Assembly: GCA_944470555.2 (NCBI GenBank)
Contig: OX104131.1
Location: forward strand, 14,128,515-14,192,514
Origin: Heterobilharzia americana
Taxonomy: Eukaryota > Platyhelminthes > Trematoda > Strigeidida > Schistosomatidae
DNA length: 64,000 nt
Direction: 5' to 3'
Below are positions 1-10,283 of this stretch, piece after piece. A program made the position numbers and the translations under genes. The stretch's first letter is position 1, and every line of letters starts with the position of its first letter. The notes under the pieces were generated by a model, which saw nothing but the letters and a program-made list of their open reading frames with translations, was not told the origin of the DNA and searched no databases.

Positions 1-855
1 GACTGGTTGTTTACCTTTGGTGAATTCCATAAATTATCTGAGTACTTGTGGATACAAATCTTAATTACTACCAACTTTGAATACTAGTCTGTACTTCTGT
101 TGTAAAAGTATCTCAGTTACTTAGCTGAGATTACAGTAGTCCTCTCCATCCAACACCATAGTTATGAGAGATGTTATCTCAGGATATTGGAGATGGGAAA
201 GTTCGTCGTTGCGGTGGAGGTGTGCGGAGTTTAGTCATGGTTGTCCTCAAGGTAGTTACTCAGGTGGGGTGAAACTTTACAGTTTAAAGTACCCAGATTA
301 AGCGTTGTATTCGACACGGACTTAAGGAGTTGGGTTATTTAACCCATCCTGATACGCACTGCTAGTCGAAGTGTGACCCATTTGGAAGGAAGCTGAGCAT
401 GACCAGATGAAGTCGTGACATGAATTCGTGATGTGCTTGACTGCCGGTTAGTAAGTTCCTGAAATAATTAAAGCACTCGACTTAAAACCACGGGAAATAC
501 GAAAAGAAAGTGGTCCTGACGACAATGGTGCACCCAAGTCGTCTAAACCATTTTACCACGTCACTTTTAAGGGTTTCATCTTCCTTTATATTTTTGTGAG
601 TCGCAGTATTATTACCACTACTCTTCCTTTCTATTTTGATATACTGATATAGTACGTGGCAGGCTAAGCCCTCAGCCCACTAAACCGGGCCTTTTTATTA
701 CTAATGACCGTCTTTCTATAATTAAAAAAATTGATAATCAGGTTAAATACAACTACTGTATTCCAGTTACTGAAGCATACAAGCGTTTTTACACAAACAG
801 ATTGGTGTTACGCTTTAGGGTTGATCGAATTTGTAGAACAGCAAGTAATAAAGCG
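1..855. other. Intergenic, no gene recognised
   Basis: No ORF with recognisable similarity. Around 540-700 there is a stretch (TACTGATAT followed by a GTGGCA-like segment) that loosely resembles the 3' untranslated part of the non-LTR element at 4790-6490, so it may be an old 3' remnant of that family. The resemblance is weak. Confidence 0.3.
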
Positions 856-989
856 TAACTCTAAAGGCGACTCTAGAATCCACTGAAATAACCAGTCAGG
901 TTTCTTGATTTTGTCTAGAAAGGTAATTTTTGAAAAGAAGACAAGGATGATTGACCATTTCGTAGTTGTCAGGATGGCCTTTAGAGATA
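856..989. repeat. MITE-like palindromic element, copy 1
   Basis: The two ends are imperfect inverted repeats of about 40 bp. The left end has CTCTAAAGGCGACTCTAGAA and ends in ACCAGTCAGG. The right end has TGATTGACCATTTCG and ends in GGCCTTTAGAGA. The interior is about 50 bp and non-coding. Four other copies of the same layout occur in the window (51112-51248, 51842-51970, 52208-52350, 63117-63246). A small non-autonomous DNA transposon is the most natural reading. No TSD was confirmed. Confidence 0.6.
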
Positions 990-1435
990 CAGAGCAATAA
1001 TCCACTCCAACCTCACACTCCATCACTTATAAGGCAATTATTTACCCGAAAATGGGAACGTGGAATTCAATCAGGTGTTTTCAAAGTACCCAGTCCGTTG
1101 TAAGGAATTTCACCATGGTTTCCCATGGAAACCAAAGTTTTCGTCTCACGTAATGTGATCTTCTCAACATCACAATGGATGAGATTTCCCTCTGTGGACT
1201 GTGTATTTTCGGACCACTTTTGATATAATTCTTGCCATGACCAGTTCGCTCTAGTACCTGGCCGAAATTAAGTTGACCTGAACGGCTGGGCTATCTGAGT
1301 TGAATTAACCTCGGTACGTGGCTGATAAGCTCTACCCGAAAAGAGTGGAACAGCTTTCCAGTGTTTAGATTACCTTGAGTTGGCTAGTGAGTAGTACTGA
1401 TCAATCAGTGTGAATGGTCTACAACTACTCGAGTC
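990..1435. other. Intergenic
   Basis: Nothing recognisable between the palindromic element and the RTE insertion. The last 14 bases before the element (1436-1449) form the left TSD of that insertion. Confidence 0.5.
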
Positions 1436-1449
1436 AGTTAGTAACATAT

Positions 1450-4400
1450 TATTATTATTATTATTAGTCCCTTGGGTTCCTAGTGGAACATAGGGCTTCA
1501 GTAGCACGCCTCCAGTGACCTCTGTTCTCTGAGATCTTTTGAACCTGGTTCCACGACAGCCCACAAGCTCTCATTTCCTCCTCGCATGACCTCCTCCATG
1601 TCACCCTCGGACGTCCAACTCGTCGCTTCCCATGGGGATTCCACTCGAGGGCCTGACGCGTGATGTCCTCAGTCGGCCTTCTCAGTGCATGGCCAATCCA
1701 TCTCCACTTCTTCCTGCATATTTGTTGCGTGATAGGTTCTTGGTTGGTTCGTTCCCAGAGTTCCTTGTTGCTTATTTTTTCTGGCCATCTGATCTTCAGC
1801 AGCGAGCGTAAGCAGTTGTTGATGAATGTCTGTAGTTTATTGGAAATGCCTTTCGTGACGCGCCAAGTCTCTGAGCCATACAAGAGCACTGACTTGACGT
1901 TGGTGTTGAAAATCCGTATCTTGTTCCGCATGCTGAGTGCAGAAGATCTCCACACTGGTTTCAGGCTAATGAACGCCTGTCTTGCTTTTCCGATTCTGAC
2001 TTTGACGTCCTCGTCCGTCCCGCCTGTAGTTGAAACAGTGCTTCCTAGATAAGTGAAGGAGGTTACTTCCTTCAAGTTTCTCCCGTTGACGGTGATTGGA
2101 GTTTGTTGTTGTTGTTGATGGTGGTGGTGCGGTATCTTCATCACTTCTGTCTTCTCTATATTCACCTGAAGTCCCGTCTTAGCTGCCTCTTCTATCAACT
2201 TGTTAGTTTTTGCCTGCAGATCTTCAAGTTTATGTGACATTAGGCATAAGTCATCGGCGAAATCCAAGTCTTCTAGGTTCTTTTCCGTCGTCCAGTGTAT
2301 CCCCCTCTTCTCGCTGCCTACTGTTTGCTGCATGATCCAGTCCACCACAATAAGGAATATCATGGGGGATAGTAGGCAACCTTGTTTCACTCCTGTCTTC
2401 ACTTCAAAGGCATCACTGAGCTTCCCATTGTGGATTACTTGGCATGTGGCATCTTCATATAGTTGTTGAATGAGGCGGATAAAGGTTTGCGGTACTCCGT
2501 AGTATTGAAGCAGTTTCCAAATTACTTCTCGGTCGACGCTGTCAAAGGCCTTCTCAAAGTCGATGAAGTTGAGGTATAGAGCTGATTGCCATTCTACGCT
2601 CTGTTCTATGATGATACGAAGCGTTGCAATTTGGTCAGCACATGATTTGTACTTCCTGAAGCCTGCCTGTTCCGGTCGCAGTTTTGAATCCAGTGCGTCT
2701 TTAAGCCTCTCCAGGATGATGCGGCTTAATATTTTACTTGGGGTGGACAGGAGAGTGATTCCGCGCCAGTTCTTGCAAGCACTGAGGTCTCCCTTCTTCG
2801 GCAGTTTGACAAGGTAACCCTTCTTCCAATCGTCAGGTACCTTCTCTTCCTTCCACACCTTCTGCAATAGTGGTGTGAGCATGTCCGCTGTTGTCTCTGC
2901 ATCTGTTCTCAGTGCTTCTGGCGGTATTCCATCTGGTCCTGCTGCTTTCCCGCATTTCAGTAGCTTTATGGCGTTCAGGACTTCCATTTTCGTTGGGGGA
3001 TTTATGTTCACTTGTAATTCAGCGGCTGCAGGTGGTATTTCTGGACGAAGTGCAGGTGGTGGTCGATTCAAGAGCTTCTTGAAGTGGTCGGCCCATCGTT
3101 TCCTCTGTTTCTCTTCTTTTGTAATTAAATTTCCTTCTTCATCTTTTATTGGTTTCATCTGTGTTGGTCTCTTCCCTGATAGCAACCTGGTTATTTGATA
3201 CAATGTCGTCAGGTCTCTCTTACCTGCAGCCTGTTCTGCTTCACTTGCCAGTGTTTCGTAGAAGTGTCTTTTGTCTTTGCGTGCACTCTTCTTCACTTCT
3301 TTGTCCAGTGTTTTATACATTGTGCTCAGTTCCTCTTGTCGTTGAGCATCCTTGCACTGGTTTATCTTCTGCTTCACCATCCTCCTCTCCTCTATCAGCT
3401 TCCAGGTATCCGTCGAGATCCATTCCTTGTCTTCTTTCTTCTTCCTTCCTAATACTGTTGTGCAGGTTTCTTTCCACATAGCTTTCAAAGACTTCCAGTG
3501 TTCTTCCACACAGGTTTCTTCAGGGATGTTCCTCGATGTCTCCCATTTTGTCTTGATGGCTGCCTTGAAGATCTCCTTTGTAGTTTCATCCTTCAGTTTC
3601 CGAGTGTTGTACTTGAATTGAGGTCTATCACCAGCTTCCTTGAAGGCTTTTAACTTGATTTGGAAGGTTCCTTGCACTAGATAGTGGTCTGAACCTACAT
3701 CTGCTCCTCTTCTTGACCTTGTGTTAAGTAGACTGCGTCTCCATTTTCTTGAGATTGAGATAAAGTCGATTTGATTTTTAGTGTGTCCATCTGGTGAAAT
3801 CCATGTCGCTTTGTGGATATCCTTGTGCCTGAACACACTGCCTCCAATCACCAAATCGTTGAATGCACAGAATTCTGCAAACAATTCTCCATTCTCATTC
3901 ATTTCACCTAGCGCCTCTCGACCCATGGTTAGTTCTCTTCCCGTGTTGTCCCCTCCCAGTTTGGCATTCATGTCGCCCATTAGAATTTTGATATCGCCAA
4001 CTGACGTCTTGTCCAGTGTTGATTGAAGTTGTCTGTAGAATTCCTCCTTTTTCTCTTGCTCTGCATTATTTGTAGGTGCATAACATTGTATGATTGTGAC
4101 CTTTCTTCCTTTTGAGTTGAATCTTGCTGTCATGATCCTGGAGGAGATTGGTTCCCACTGCATGAGAGCCTTCGATGCTCTTGAGGACATCATGATAGCC
4201 ACTCCCTCAGTGTGCTCGTGGTTGGCGTCTGGGTGACCGGAGTAGATTATTGATTCTCCAGTTGACAGTTTGGAGAGTCCACTCCCATTCCATCTGCTTT
4301 CGCAAATCCCAAGCACTTCGATGTTATACCTTCTCATCTCCTTTGCAATCTGGGCTGCCTTACTGGGTTCAAACATCGTGCGGACATTCCATGTCCCCAC

Positions 4401-4663
4401 GTTTACTTTCGCTTTCATCGAGAGAAGACACATCGGCCAATTGGCTTCCCGAAGGCTTTCACCAACTGGCGTCATTTCGCCTCTCCGATTCCAGCGGGGA
4501 ATAAGTTTGTTTTCATTTTTTATATTTTGTTTGTGCTTTGAAGTTTCTTTAGCGGTTAGATTTGTTTTACGGGGTAGGGTTGCTAGCCCTATGCCCAACC
4601 TTCCCTCTTTACCCGGGCTTAGGACCGGCTAGTAACTAGTAAACTAGTTAACCAGGCGAGGTT
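1450..4663 (-). mobile_element. Full-length RTE-type non-LTR retrotransposon (R1)
   Basis: A complete minus-strand insertion flanked by a 14-bp TSD, AGTTAGTAACATAT, at 1436-1449 and 4664-4677. The 5' end (4663) begins AACCTCGCCTGG. The 3' end is a (TAA)n tail at 1450-1466, typical of RTE-clade elements. The 5' untranslated region is only about 65 nt, and the stop codon lies in the tail itself, so there is essentially no 3' UTR. The intact ORF and exact TSD indicate a recent insertion. Close relatives are R2 (34280-37520) and R6 (37623-38038). More diverged relatives are at 17778-21223, 59917-62388 and 46028-47182. Confidence 0.95.
1464..4598 (-). CDS. AP-endonuclease / reverse transcriptase polyprotein
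   Basis: This 1044-residue ORF has no stops or frameshifts. The N-terminal half is an apurinic/apyrimidinic-type endonuclease, which nicks target DNA. Motifs are NVGTWNVRT (about residue 64), ICESRW, GDMNAKLGG (about 207), QIDFIS (about 275) and GSDHY (about 303). The reverse transcriptase follows: KNWRGITLLS, FIDFEKAFDSVD (about 678), GVKQGCLLSP (about 733), and the catalytic FADD box (about 780). A His/Gln run (HHHHQQQQQ) lies after the RT core. The C-terminus has KWRWIGHALRRP (about 959), common in RTE-like proteins. All visible catalytic residues are present, so the protein could be active in target-primed reverse transcription. The first Met, about 65 nt from the element 5' end, was taken as start. 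The stop TAA (1464-1466) is the first unit of the (TAA)n tail. Clade assignment rests on domain layout and tail type. Confidence 0.95.
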   Translation of the reverse strand: MGIGLATLPRKTNLTAKETSKHKQNIKNENKLIPRWNRRGEMTPVGESLREANWPMCLLSMKAKVNVGTWNVRTMFEPSKAAQIAKEMRRYNIEVLGICESRWNGSGLSKLSTGESIIYSGHPDANHEHTEGVAIMMSSRASKALMQWEPISSRIMTARFNSKGRKVTIIQCYAPTNNAEQEKKEEFYRQLQSTLDKTSVGDIKILMGDMNAKLGGDNTGRELTMGREALGEMNENGELFAEFCAFNDLVIGGSVFRHKDIHKATWISPDGHTKNQIDFISISRKWRRSLLNTRSRRGADVGSDHYLVQGTFQIKLKAFKEAGDRPQFKYNTRKLKDETTKEIFKAAIKTKWETSRNIPEETCVEEHWKSLKAMWKETCTTVLGRKKKEDKEWISTDTWKLIEERRMVKQKINQCKDAQRQEELSTMYKTLDKEVKKSARKDKRHFYETLASEAEQAAGKRDLTTLYQITRLLSGKRPTQMKPIKDEEGNLITKEEKQRKRWADHFKKLLNRPPPALRPEIPPAAAELQVNINPPTKMEVLNAIKLLKCGKAAGPDGIPPEALRTDAETTADMLTPLLQKVWKEEKVPDDWKKGYLVKLPKKGDLSACKNWRGITLLSTPSKILSRIILERLKDALDSKLRPEQAGFRKYKSCADQIATLRIIIEQSVEWQSALYLNFIDFEKAFDSVDREVIWKLLQYYGVPQTFIRLIQQLYEDATCQVIHNGKLSDAFEVKTGVKQGCLLSPMIFLIVVDWIMQQTVGSEKRGIHWTTEKNLEDLDFADDLCLMSHKLEDLQAKTNKLIEEAAKTGLQVNIEKTEVMKIPHHHHQQQQQTPITVNGRNLKEVTSFTYLGSTVSTTGGTDEDVKVRIGKARQAFISLKPVWRSSALSMRNKIRIFNTNVKSVLLYGSETWRVTKGISNKLQTFINNCLRSLLKIRWPEKISNKELWERTNQEPITQQICRKKWRWIGHALRRPTEDITRQALEWNPHGKRRVGRPRVTWRRSCEEEMRACGLSWNQVQKISENRGHWRRATEALCSTRNPRD

Positions 4664-4789
4664 AGTTAGTAACATATGTTGTACAAAAATGATGACCATC
4701 ATGCATGAACAAGCAACGAAAATACCTCATCGTTGGTGACAAAATAAACAGTAGGTGTATCAGACAATTTATTCATTCATCGCTGTATT

Positions 4790-6490
4790 ACTTCCGCTTC
4801 ATTCAGAGCATTAGTCAGGTGCTTCACTCTCTGGGTATACAGGGATGGTGAAGAGGTGCTCTTAGTCAGGTCAACGGAAGTGTTAGCTAGTATATGGGAA
4901 TCAAATATGATCCTCTCTGACTGGTCTAAATCACTGATTATCCCACTCTTCAAGAAAGGCGAGAAGTCCTCTTGCGATAACCACTGAGGAATCAGCCTGA
5001 CGAACATAATGTCCAAGATCCTAGGTTCTATAATTCTCCGACGCCTGAGTGGAGCTCGGGAATAGCAAGCCCGAGAAAACCAGGCAGGATATAGACACGG
5101 CCGGGGGTGTATCGATCAAATATTCACACTGCGCCAGGTCCTGGAACATAGGCATGCTTACCGACGCCCGACAATAGCTGTATTTCTCGACCTGAAGGCG
5201 GCATTCGACTCCATTGATCTAGAAGCCTTATGGCAAGGTCACTCACTGAAAAGTGTGCCGACTGAGTACATCACCTTATTGAAGCCTCCCTACTCGAACA
5301 CTTGTGGGCATGTTAGAGCTTATGGTGAGATGTCCAGGGAGCGGTGCTCATCGAGTGGTGTCCGTCAAGGGTGCCCACTATCCCCATTCTTATTCAATTT
5401 TATCATAGATATTCTTATGGAGGTTTCCCTCTCCTCACCTAATTACACAGATGTTGACCCAATCACAGGTGAATTTCCTTTAGATCTAGAATATGCAGAT
5501 GACATAGTCCTGTTAAGTGAAGACGCTGACAAGATGCAGAGTCTTCTGAACACTTTGAGTGGGAATTTGAGAATGTTTGGGGTGCGGTTCTCACCACCCA
5601 AATGCAAATTCTTGCTCAAGAACTGGTCTTCAGAGGTACCGCGGCTAACAGTAGAGAGCGAAGTGGTTGAGTGTGTTGACCACTTCACTTACCTGGGAAG
5701 TAGGATCAACCCTGGTGGGTTAGTTGCTGATGAGATCTCTGCACGGATACAAAAGGCTCGATTGGCTTTTGCCAATTTACGCCACCTATGGCGCCACCGT
5801 GATATCCGTTTGTCTATTAAGGGTCGCATGTACTGCACAGCAGTCCGGTCTGTTCTACTGTATGGCTGTGAAACATAGCCATTGAAAGTGGAAGATATAA
5901 AAGGCTTCAGGTGTTTGACCACCGTTGCCTTCGTAGTAGAGGACATATTCCGTGGTGTCACCACGTGAGTAATGCAGAAAGTCAGGTGTAGAGTTTTAGA
6001 GAGAAGAGGTAAATCAGTTGACGAGGTTATGAACCTTCATCGACTGAGATGGTTGGGACACGTACTACGTATGCCTTGTCACACAATGTTGGCTGAGGTG
6101 GGTCCTGGCTGGAAAAAGGCTCGAGATGGCCAGACTAAAACATGGCACCAATGTATGAAGTCTCTGACTACTGGTTTAAGCCATGTAGGACGATGCAGAC
6201 TAGGTGGTTGGGTTTGCGGGACAAGAGGAACCAGTGGTTGGAGACTCTAGATGATATGGCAGAGAACCGATGTCAGTGGTGCAGATATATACACACATTA
6301 TCCTCATCTTAACGACGCTATATCGAATCTCATCATCTCATTCTTCCTTTCTCTCCTTTCGTACTTCATATTTCTTTTGACTGAATTTTCTTTTCTTCAT
6401 CTTCCACTTCACTGCCTTTTTACCTGATGTACTGATATGAGGTGTGGCAACTCGGACCGTTACGTAGTAATGCCTGGTCCTATGTTGTTA
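4790..6490 (+). pseudogene. Broken reverse transcriptase of a second non-LTR family (S1)
   Basis: Plus-strand reading frames show a 5'-truncated RT. In order: an LFKKGEKSS/GISL segment (about 4950), FLDLKAAFDSID (about 5198), GVRQGCPLSPFLFNFIIDI (about 5360) and the catalytic YADD (about 5490). VDHFTYLGSRINPGG and SVLLYGCET follow (to 5875). A TAG then sits where this family normally has Trp. After further frameshifts come RLRWLGHVLRMP and TKTWHQCMKSLT (about 6030-6165). The longest open part is 5255-5878 (207 residues). No endonuclease domain remains. About 180 bp of 3' untranslated sequence follows. The family differs from R1 (YADD not FADD, different C-terminus) and looks like another RTE/CR1-type schistosome element. 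The exact family name is uncertain. Confidence 0.85.
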
Positions 6491-7329
6491 TGGATGATGA
6501 TGCTTTACTCACTGGTTCTTTTCTAGTATTTTCTTTTTTTCTCTTGAATCATCTTCCCTATCATTAAGTACCGGTAAATAATGTAGAAACAAAAATGTAA
6601 AGAATGGACATTCAAATGAATAAATTCATCTGATAGAATAAATGAAAATAAATTTGACACATACACTTACACACACTAAAAATTCAGCATTTTGGGTCAA
6701 AAGTCTCAGGAATACAAACGTTAGAAGTAATCAGGTTTTATTATCTGACTGAGTAGTTTTATCCTCCATAACACCAAGCTTAAGTTTATTTTTCTACATC
6801 ATTAGGATTCTACTAATATATTTCATTCATAACCAATTTACCCAATTCTCAATTTATTCTAGTATAAAAGGTCAATTTTTGATCTTAAAGTTTATAAAAC
6901 CAAGCTTGAAATCAATTTAGATGAACAGTAAAGTCTGCTAAACAAAATATGCTGATTTAGTTGCTTAAAAATTAGCTTGAAACCTTCCATGATCTTGGTT
7001 TTATACGTGTTGGCATTCATCAGAGTTAGGTATTTACTTCCAACTTTGAAAATTCTAGTCTTCCATTATAAAGATTCATAACTGTTTAACTCACCATTGA
7101 AGTATGAGACTTCACCAGTAAGCTATTCAAGCTGTGAATGCTTGATGGACCTCACTCAGCATTTCTAGCTGAAAATCTGCATTAATTGATTCTCAGTGAC
7201 CAGTGGCAAAAGCAGTCAGTTTTGCCCAGTGGTGAAATCTTTAACTTTGAGCTTTACTGATGAAAGTTTGACCTTTTGTCGGGATCTATGACAAAAGTTA
7301 TCCAACAGTCATCTGTTTTTTTACGTGAA
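6491..7329. other. Intergenic
   Basis: AT-rich sequence with no coding signal or repeat that I could match to other parts of the window. Confidence 0.4.
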
Positions 7330-7620
7330 TGGTTGGATTAGTGACAGTTATCTGTACTTTCGTCTACACGAAAGCCAGTTGGCAAATGAGTATGCATACG
7401 GACAACCATAGACACGAATTCGACTTTGAAAATGTAGAAGTGCTGGACAGAGGAAACCCAGAGAATATCAGAGAATTTCTAGTAGCCTGGCATTTAGATT
7501 ACTTAGAGATCCATAGATGTCTAGACACAGACCCAACCTATGGATCAATAAGAAAGATGAAAAACAGCTGGAATATCAGAGGAAAGAAATAAAAAACTTG
7601 TGGAGTCAATGAGACAGTCA
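7330..7620 (+). pseudogene. Penelope-like element family II, C-terminal fragment (Q4)
   Basis: The reading frame at 7329-7592 contains HRHEFDFENVEVLDRG followed by REFLVAWHLD and a DTDPTYGSIRKM end. This is the characteristic tail just downstream of the GIY-YIG nuclease in many Penelope-like retroelements. A remnant of the preceding segment (SMHTDNHRHEF) is present. The RT and most of the GIY-YIG domain are missing, so this is a severely 5'-truncated copy. Related tails occur at 26600-27480 and 42960-45165 on the minus strand. Confidence 0.7.
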
Positions 7621-9360
7621 AATGAAACTACACCACCTGCACATAACTCGAATAGAACAGGTTACTTCATTACTCATGAAGAAATCCTAGTAGCTCACTT
7701 CATACTGAAGTTGGTGCTGCTAATGTCTAAAAAGATAATGAAAGTTTCATGATTAAGCAGTACAGCTCAAAGAACGTAACGCCACCAAGACCATCTACAT
7801 AAGCAACAAAAATTCTCCATCATTTCATAATGTACTAAAAGACTCATGTTTTCAATAACAGGATGAGGGATAAAAATTTTCGATAAGGCAGTAGTATCCA
7901 AGTATCTCATTGACACAAAACACCACCTCCAGGTGACTCACATAAAATACAGCCTACATTTTCCAAGATTTTCTGAAACCATTGTAATCATGAGTGTGTC
8001 TTCAGATTTATGTGATTGCGGAAAAGCGGTAATCAGTCTTCTTTAGTCCTGGTAGTTTACCTCTGCATTCCTCTTCTCATTTGATCACATAATCTTTATA
8101 CTGAATAGCTCTGTCGGTTCGTATCATATTCCTACTTCACTTATATTTAGCTAACCATGCTTTCATGCATTTTACACCCTAAATCATGTGACATGACTTG
8201 CTGGCATAATATTTCTTCTCATCTATCAGTCTCAGTCAGAGGACTAGTAAGAATCGATAAATTCTCTTTAGAAGTCAAAGATATTTTGTGTAACAATTAG
8301 GGTGGATATCTAGCATTTGGTGGAATAGCTCATCACCCAGTAGTCACTTACGCATAATGTAAATAGGAAATTCAGTCTAAATCATCCCTTACTTTCTACT
8401 TCTTACCCATTGCATTCAGGCTACCGACATTACAGGATATATGTGAATTTAAGTAATCCATAAGCCTAGATGATAAAGAGGAAGATAGTCAATTGATGAA
8501 ACCGTTGAGCATGTATCTGACTGAAATTTCGATATAATGTTCCTGAAACACAGTCACTTTTCTTATTACCCCGAACACTCCTGATCCACCTGCGTCAGGA
8601 GATAATGCGAAGTATAAACTGGGATGCTATATTGACAATAAACCAGCAAATTCAGAACTCGCAGAAAGTAAGTAGAATGTTCTATGTCATGAAATTTAAA
8701 TAAACGTTAAACTATAAGATCAATGTCCAATATATATCAACGAATACAGTATGAAATATTCACTACAAGACCATAACAGAGAATGAGACGATGTATGCAC
8801 AGTATTCCAGATGAATTAAATTACTGCCTAAAGTCAAGGTTATTCAAGTCAAATTATTGTACTATTAGGTTCGAGAGATTGAAAAATGGAAGGGAAATAT
8901 AATAATTCTTCTCATTTATCAACCTACTACATTACACAATGTTGGAATGCAATGTTTCGGAGAATTCCTTATACACACTATTTAGTCGTCAGTGGATAAC
9001 CGATGAACTTTTCCAGCCATTGACGCCCCCAATGACCTAAGTCAGGTAGCCAATTCTGCGAATATCTCTCAGCAGTGCACTTAAAATTCAGTGCAATGTG
9101 GATGTGCTCAAAATAATCGGTACGACTACATGTAAAATTGCGACCAGATACAGAAAGCCTATTTGAAAGATTAAGAGAAACATTTAACGATTGACACAAA
9201 ATCTTGGGGTCGGTGACCAGTCAGCAAGATACTGCTCATACCTAATGAAGAGAAAGGTGCAATTACGTTACTTGAGGTAACATCATCGATTCGGAACAAT
9301 CAACGATTGAAATCGACGGAGGATAACATTAAATTATACTGGTCGCACACGCAAGCAGTG
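7621..9360. other. Intergenic
   Basis: No ORF with recognisable motifs. The 73-residue minus ORF around 9000-9200 shows no known domain. No repeat relationship to the rest of the window was found. Confidence 0.4.
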
Positions 9361-9515
9361 GCTGCCGTGAATTAGTTGCCTAGTGGATAGCAGTGCTCAG
9401 GTGTTTGAAACGATACGTTCTCAGTTTCAGTCTCGATGAGAAAGACATTACTCACTGGGATAGAGGTACATCCAACTGAAGACTCCTAAATTCGAGAACA
9501 GAATGTGAAGTGAAT
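9361..9515 (+). repeat. Decayed ribozyme-bearing SINE (H1)
   Basis: A degenerate copy of the Sm-alpha-like unit. It has a TAGTGGATAGC A-box remnant, CAGTCTCGATGAGAAAG in the B-box region, and CACTGGGATAGAGGTACATC before a CTGAAGA core. The bases that should form stem II and the GAAA strand are scrambled, so the ribozyme is probably inactive. Confidence 0.55.
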
Positions 9516-9674
9516 ACGTCTTTTCAGTAAATTCTTGTCAGGCTTTACAAGTACATTTACAAATTATTCAGCACAGTTAATTAAGATCAACATGTTTAAA
9601 TTAATTCGGGTATATGAATTAGAAGATAACAGTAAAGGTGACCAAAACAAAATCTCGGAAAGTTTATGTATTCT

Positions 9675-9795
9675 CAGCATTTATACTGGGTGATGATTGG
9701 AGGTGAGACGAAAATTTGGACCTCACCTTCAACCATCACCCAGTATAAATACTAGTCTGCCAAACTACGGCTATCTCAGATCGTCAAATGATATT
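9675..9795 (+). repeat. Fold-back plus 3' body of tRNA-derived SINE C (C5)
   Basis: The segment TTTATACTGGGTGATGATTG-GAGGTGAG is followed, after about 13 bases, by its near-perfect reverse complement ending in CACCCAGTATAAATA. It then runs into the SINE C body (CTAGTCTGCCAAACTACGGC, CTATCTCAGAT, GTCAAATGATA). The same body follows the tRNA-like heads at 25590, 42326 and 49410. It is inserted in, or adjacent to, the 3' untranslated part of the PLE at 9560-12100. Confidence 0.65.
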
Positions 9796-9817
9796 CTCAG
9801 TAGTCAATCCTAGTAGG

Positions 9818-9818
<1 letters not shown>

Positions 9819-9870
<52 letters not shown>
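9819..9870. repeat. (TG)26 microsatellite
   Basis: An uninterrupted TG dinucleotide run of about 52 bp inside the 3' flank of the family I PLE copy. The related copy at 45275-46010 has no such run at this place. Confidence 0.98.
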
Positions 9871-9873
<3 letters not shown>

Positions 9874-10152
9874 AGGGATAGAAGGAAATAAAATTATTGG
9901 GGTACAGGGATTAGATGACAAAATGTCAAAATGCTTCATCACTTACGAAACTCGGCAGAAAAATACAGTGATAATGATAAAGGTACAAGCAGAGATAAGA
10001 TTTTTATTTATCCAGGTGACCGAGGAGGAATTTATTGTAATTGTATCTGGGTTGAAGGTGAAGGCCATGGAAGGGAAAGTGAACGAAAAAAACAACCTCT
10101 GAACACATAAATTAGGTTTGAAAATTTTAATTGCTATGGCTTCTATGTATAG

Positions 10153-10283
10153 TAATGATTGGCAGTGACTAGCAGTGGAATTCAGGATGCACATTTCGTC
10201 CTATTTGGGACTAGTCAGCTGGATGTAGCTGCCTTCCAATGAGTGATTTTGTTCCCACCAGGACTCGGACTCTGGAGCTTTGG
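10153..10283 (-). repeat. Ribozyme-bearing SINE inserted in PLE P1 (H2)
   Basis: A 131-bp partial Sm-alpha-like unit on the minus strand, from the B-box region (GAGTCCGAGTCCTGGTGGG) through the hammerhead to CCACTG..AGTCACTG. It is flanked by TATGTATAG (10144-10152) and TATGTTTAG (10284-10292), a 9-bp TSD with one mismatch. The ribozyme core reads CTGACTAG instead of CTGACGAG. That changes core position G8, whose 2'-OH acts in catalysis in known hammerheads, so it is probably inactive. The same insertion sits at the same place in P6 (45481-45612). Confidence 0.8.

Noticed and set aside
1660..4632. Many plus-strand ORFs of 80-130 codons opposite R1
   Set aside because: Antisense shadows of the RTE ORF. 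The same shadows appear opposite R2.
9788..10102. 104-codon ORF with a Cys-Val run
   Set aside because: The run is the translated (TG)n microsatellite, and the rest is antisense PLE 3' end.
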